From: an uncultured Fretibacterium sp.
GTDB taxonomy: Bacteria; Synergistota; Synergistia; Synergistales; Aminobacteriaceae
Direction of reading: 5' to 3'
DNA: 33,438 nt
NCBI GenBank assembly: GCA_937915835.1
Contig: CALGHA010000117.1
Location: 1 to 33,438, forward strand
Shown here piece by piece: positions 30,247-33,438 of this stretch. Each line of letters starts with the position of its first letter. Position 1 is the stretch's first letter. The notes beneath the pieces are model-generated. The model was given only the letters and a program-made list of their open reading frames with translations, made no database searches and was not told the origin of the DNA. The position numbers and the translations under genes are program-made.

Positions 30247-30795
30247 TCAGAGTTTCATCTCCCTTGTCTGGTAAATACACTCGAAATACTTTTTATCTTT
30301 ATACATTTCCTGATATCTGAACAAAATATCTTCAATGTCGTCAACGTCCAAATCATAATTTTCGCGTAAGTCAATCACTGCTTGAATAACTTGATCTTGA
30401 ATATCTCCGGTCTCGAATGTTTTTCCGAATTGCTTTAACATCTCTTCAGCTTCATCATGATTTAGTCTCAACGCAATAATTAACTTCAACAAAGTTTTCT
30501 TGCTTGGGATAACTTTATCATTCTTAATGTCGCTCCAAGTCGCATCGTCAATCCGTGCGTATTCGTAAAATCTTGCGTCGTAAATATTCCCGTTCTTGCG
30601 TATAAATCTGGGTTCATTCATTTTCTTTATTCGCAAAATTATCTGGTCATAAAAGCTGATTTGTTCAGGGACTTCAAATTTTATTCGGGGATTGATTAAG
30701 TCAAGAACTGCCATATCATATTTATTCAGGAATTTTCGGGAACGTTTATAATTCATGATGTTGATATACTCTTCGACTAACGTAATCATGCTCAT
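30247..30795 (-). CDS. HTH-like (XRE-type fold) protein, candidate regulator of the operon
   Basis: 182 aa. Residues 1-45 are a basic N-terminal extension. About 47-130 resemble an XRE-like domain: ISFYDQIILRIKKMNE, ARIDDATWSDIKNDKVIPSK, KTLLKLIIALRLNHDEAEEML. I have seen this pattern C-terminal to other bacterial signalling/defence proteins but cannot name it. An acidic helical C-terminus follows (YDLDVDDIEDILFRYQ). It is upstream of and codirectional with the operon, 80 bp away with two dyads in that gap. TATAAT on the - strand at 30831-30826 may be its -10; it is divergent from flhA. Confidence 0.7.
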   Translation of the reverse strand: MSMITLVEEYINIMNYKRSRKFLNKYDMAVLDLINPRIKFEVPEQISFYDQIILRIKKMNEPRFIRKNGNIYDARFYEYARIDDATWSDIKNDKVIPSKKTLLKLIIALRLNHDEAEEMLKQFGKTFETGDIQDQVIQAVIDLRENYDLDVDDIEDILFRYQEMYKDKKYFECIYQTREMKL

Positions 30796-30907
30796 TCTTT
30801 CAGCCTCACTTTGGGATTTAAGCTAATTATAATGCCCGTTTCTAGTTTTCTTGCTTTTCGTGTAAAATACTCTTCAATATTTCACTCAAACAGGGGATGA
30901 GTTTACT

Positions 30908-33061
30908 TTGGCAGAAGCGGCGAGCGTGGCAGGCAATACTTCCATGCGTAAAAAAGTTCAGAGCTACTCTGATATTGGCGTTGCCCTCTTGATGGTTCTA
31001 ATTATCATCATGATGGTAATCCCTCTGCCTACTTGGTTAATAGATATGCTCCTGGCTATGAATATCACTCTCGGCGTGGTTACCCTGTTAGTAACGTTTT
31101 ATGTTAAACGCGCTTTAGACCTCTCAATTTTTCCCACGTTGTTATTGATTTCGACGTTGTTTAGGCTTTCACTCAATGTTTCGACTACGAGATTAATTTT
31201 GCTTTACGGGAATGCAGGAGAATTGATAAACGCGTTCGGAAATTTCGTCGTCGGCGGAAATTATGTCGTCGGAATTATCATGTTCCTAATCCTCGTAATA
31301 ATTCAGATGCTCGTAATCACTAAAGGTGCTGAACGTGTCGCAGAAGTCGCTGCAAGATTTACACTCGACGCTATGCCCGGTAAGCAAATGTCAATTGACG
31401 CGGATTTAAACTCAGGATTAATCGACGAACAAGGAGCAAAACAAAGAAGACAGGATATTCAACGAGAGGCAGATTTTTACGGAGCTATGGACGGTGCCAG
31501 CAAGTTCGTTAAAGGTGACGCAATCGCTGGTCTCATAATTACGACAATAAATATCATCGGCGGTTTATCAATCGGAATTTTCATGCGCGGAATGGACGCG
31601 GCAGGGGCTGCAGCTCATTATAGCTTGCTCACGGTTGGTGACGGCTTAGTCGGACAAATTCCTTCACTCTTAATGTCTACTGCAATGGGCATAATCGTAA
31701 CTCGTGCGGCAGCTTCCTCTGAACTTGGCCCGGATATGGTCAACTCATTCACTCGTTATCCGAGACCACTTTACATTTCGGCGGCAATGTTATTGTCGAT
31801 GGGATTAATGCCGGGACTTCCGACTGTTCCGTTCGTGGGATTGGCCTTGCTCACGGGATTTCTGGGTTACACGGTCGGACGTGAAGCCAACATGCAAGCT
31901 ATTGACGCTGAAGAAAAAGCCGCTTTAGCTCCATCAGGAGGACAAGCTCCAGCAGGACAACCCGGAGCATCTGCACAGGCCGGAGCTCCAGCACAAGAAC
32001 AACAGAAGGCTGAACCAGTCTCGCCCGAAGACGTAATGAAATTATTGACAGTTGAGCCAATGGAAGCCGAGATAGGTTACGCGATTATTCCGTTGATTGA
32101 TCCGGCTCAAGGAGGAGACATGCTCGACAGAATTGGCACAATCCGTAAACAAATGGCGTTAGAGATGGGAATTGTCGTTCCTCCGATAAGAATACGCGAT
32201 AATATACAGATTAAGCCGACCGAATATATTTTGCGCGTAAAAGGTGCTGAAGCTGGACGAGGTGAATTACTGCCAGACCACTATTTAGCCATGAATACCG
32301 GAGCAGTTGAAGAGGATTTAATCGGAGTTCCGACAAAAGAGCCTGCGTTTGGTCTTCCTGCATTATGGATCTCTCCGGACTTGAGGGACAAGGCTGAAGC
32401 TATGGGATATACGGTTGTTGATGCTCCTTCGGTTCTCGCGACGCATTTATCGGAGGTCATACGGAAGAACGGCGCGGAGTTATTGACACGTCAGGAAGTG
32501 CAGAAACTAACGGACATGGTGAAGGAAAATTCCCCGGCTGTCGTGAATGATCTGCTTGCGTCATTATCACTAGGAGAAATCCAGAAAGTATTACAGAACC
32601 TTATACGCGAACAGATACCGATTAGAGACCTTGTTACGATATTTGAGGCACTAGCAGATTACGGCAAGATGTCGCGTAGTGTTGACTTCCTGACAGAACG
32701 TGCAAGGGAGGCATTATCGCGGCTAATATCACTGAAGATACAAGGGCCTGACGGGATAATTACTGCTGCAACTCTTTCACCTAACTGGGAACAAAAAATT
32801 ATGTCTGGAGTTGACGGAGATTTGACGAGGGGCTGGCAGCTGAACTTAGACCCCCGCGAAGTACAGAAGATGATTTCATCAATATCTAAAATGATGGAAG
32901 AAATGATAGTGAAGAACCTTCCGCCTGTTCTGTTAGTTCACCCTGATGTAAGATTAATCGTTAGACGGTTGATTGAAGGCTCAATATCTAATATATTTGT
33001 AGTGTCCTATAACGAAATAGTTCGGGGCGTTCAGGTTAAGACGGTCGGAATGGTGGAGTAA
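30908..33061 (+). CDS. flhA: Flagellar export apparatus protein FlhA
   Basis: Inner-membrane component of the flagellar type III export gate. 717 aa from a TTG start at 30908, behind an AGGGGATGAG site. The N-terminal half has about eight membrane helices, beginning near residue 22, with the family segment TLFRLSLNVSTTRLIL (83-98). The loop containing RFTLDAMPGKQMSIDADLN is typical of the FHIPEP family. An Ala/Gln/Pro/Gly-rich linker at about 340-372 joins the cytoplasmic domain, which contains EPMEAEIGYAIIPL and TRQEVQKLTDMVKE. TAAAAT at 30863 could be its -10. flhF follows 4 bp after the stop. Confidence 0.96.
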   Translation: MAEAASVAGNTSMRKKVQSYSDIGVALLMVLIIIMMVIPLPTWLIDMLLAMNITLGVVTLLVTFYVKRALDLSIFPTLLLISTLFRLSLNVSTTRLILLYGNAGELINAFGNFVVGGNYVVGIIMFLILVIIQMLVITKGAERVAEVAARFTLDAMPGKQMSIDADLNSGLIDEQGAKQRRQDIQREADFYGAMDGASKFVKGDAIAGLIITTINIIGGLSIGIFMRGMDAAGAAAHYSLLTVGDGLVGQIPSLLMSTAMGIIVTRAAASSELGPDMVNSFTRYPRPLYISAAMLLSMGLMPGLPTVPFVGLALLTGFLGYTVGREANMQAIDAEEKAALAPSGGQAPAGQPGASAQAGAPAQEQQKAEPVSPEDVMKLLTVEPMEAEIGYAIIPLIDPAQGGDMLDRIGTIRKQMALEMGIVVPPIRIRDNIQIKPTEYILRVKGAEAGRGELLPDHYLAMNTGAVEEDLIGVPTKEPAFGLPALWISPDLRDKAEAMGYTVVDAPSVLATHLSEVIRKNGAELLTRQEVQKLTDMVKENSPAVVNDLLASLSLGEIQKVLQNLIREQIPIRDLVTIFEALADYGKMSRSVDFLTERAREALSRLISLKIQGPDGIITAATLSPNWEQKIMSGVDGDLTRGWQLNLDPREVQKMISSISKMMEEMIVKNLPPVLLVHPDVRLIVRRLIEGSISNIFVVSYNEIVRGVQVKTVGMVE

Positions 33062-33065
33062 ATAA

Positions 33066-33438
33066 ATGCGTGTAACAAATCAAATCACATTTACGGCAAA
33101 AGATGATGCGGAGGCTTTGAGGCTTGCATCAGAGAGGCTAGGCAGAGATGCGGTAATACTTTCCTCGCAGATGGTCAAGGAAGGCGGAGTGTTGGGACTG
33201 TTTCAGCGTTCCGTCCTGAAGGTTACTGCGGGAATACTTGAGGACGATGACCCCAAACCGCAGGCCAAGCCCAGACAGCAGACAGCAGCCACAACAGCCT
33301 CAACAATGGACGAGGATACGCGCCGGGAAAATCTGATAGCGTTCCAGAAGTTGATGGAGTTCAAGGAGCGAGGCAAGATTGCCCCCAATCCTCCGGAGCC
33401 GTCAACAGCATTAGGTAGATCGGAAGAGCACACGTCTG
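33066..33438 (+). CDS. flhF: Flagellar biosynthesis GTPase FlhF, N-terminal fragment
   Basis: SRP-type GTPase that places flagella. Only the N-terminal B-domain region is in the window: MRVTNQITFTAKDDAEALRL, then LGRDAVILSSQMVKEGGVLGLFQRS, typical of FlhF, and a Pro/Gln/Thr-rich linker. The G domain would lie beyond the end. GGTGGAG at 33052-33058 precedes ATG 33066, and flhA-flhF adjacency supports the call. Genuine sequence stops at about 33416; the last 22 bases are adapter, so the final residues of the frame are artificial. Confidence 0.9.
   Translation, partial: MRVTNQITFTAKDDAEALRLASERLGRDAVILSSQMVKEGGVLGLFQRSVLKVTAGILEDDDPKPQAKPRQQTAATTASTMDEDTRRENLIAFQKLMEFKERGKIAPNPPEPSTALGRSEEHTS
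33417..33438 (+). other. Illumina TruSeq adapter contamination
   Basis: From 33417 to the end, the 22 bases equal the start of the standard TruSeq read-1 adapter (AGATCGGAAGAGC, then ACACGTCTG). The reverse strand encodes MCSSDL, a familiar adapter-derived artefact at protein starts in assembled databases. Confidence 0.97.

Noticed and set aside
33203..33433. Reverse-strand ORF of 76 aa beginning MCSSDL
   Set aside because: Its start is encoded by sequencing adapter and the rest is antisense to flhF.

Overview
The window reads as a chromosomal contig from an anaerobic, host- or sediment-type diderm, most likely Synergistota; a Negativicutes-type Firmicute is the main alternative. This is inferred from gene content only: a fapR-plsX-fabK-fabD-fabG-acpP-fabF-rnc run with FabK as enoyl reductase, a PTS-type dihydroxyacetone kinase, PutP, a flhA-flhF pair, and ATG/GTG/TTG starts behind strong GGAGG-type sites. 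No 16S gene or other definitive marker is present. The last 22 bases match the Illumina TruSeq adapter, so this is a draft or metagenomic contig with an untrimmed end.

Layout. 1-1141: 3' part of a MetQ/NlpA substrate-binding protein, a decayed second copy of its tail, a terminator, and a 49-residue small ORF. 1192-1872: secreted polysaccharide deacetylase. 1962-3078 (-): GT-B glycosyltransferase broken by four copies of a 16-bp tandem repeat whose copy number sets the reading frame. 3246-4814: lipoprotein-like type-B carboxylesterase. 5059-7090: dhaL-dhaM-dhaK. 7214-13862: fatty-acid/phospholipid operon headed by the malonyl-CoA-sensing repressor FapR, with a consensus promoter and a FapR-type box at its start, ending in rnc. 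13834-14676: exported protein resembling a metal-binding SBP. 14680-16215 (-): nitroreductase-family protein and a C_GCAxxG_C_C redox protein. 16382-19182: purine nucleoside phosphorylase, M23 peptidase, mannose-1-phosphate guanylyltransferase. 19242-19327: tRNA-Leu(CAA), then rpsT. 19726-21860 (-): PutP and an unknown exported protein. 30908-33438: flhA and the start of flhF.

The most unusual region is 21908-30795 (-), a compact run of about nine genes with mostly 2-18 bp gaps. It encodes an HTH-like protein, a two-TM membrane protein, two unrecognised proteins, an Hsp70/actin-fold ATPase with a C-terminal membrane hairpin, a Ycf46-like AAA+ ATPase, a membrane-anchored HExxH metallopeptidase and one or two small proteins. 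I know no named system with this composition. It looks like a membrane-attached remodelling/proteolysis machine of unknown role, with two dyad-symmetric sites in front of its first membrane-protein gene.

Two genes (metQ and fabG) are each followed by a diverged copy of their own last codons. Both copies carry several synonymous differences, which suggests tails left by lost paralogues or by gene replacement.
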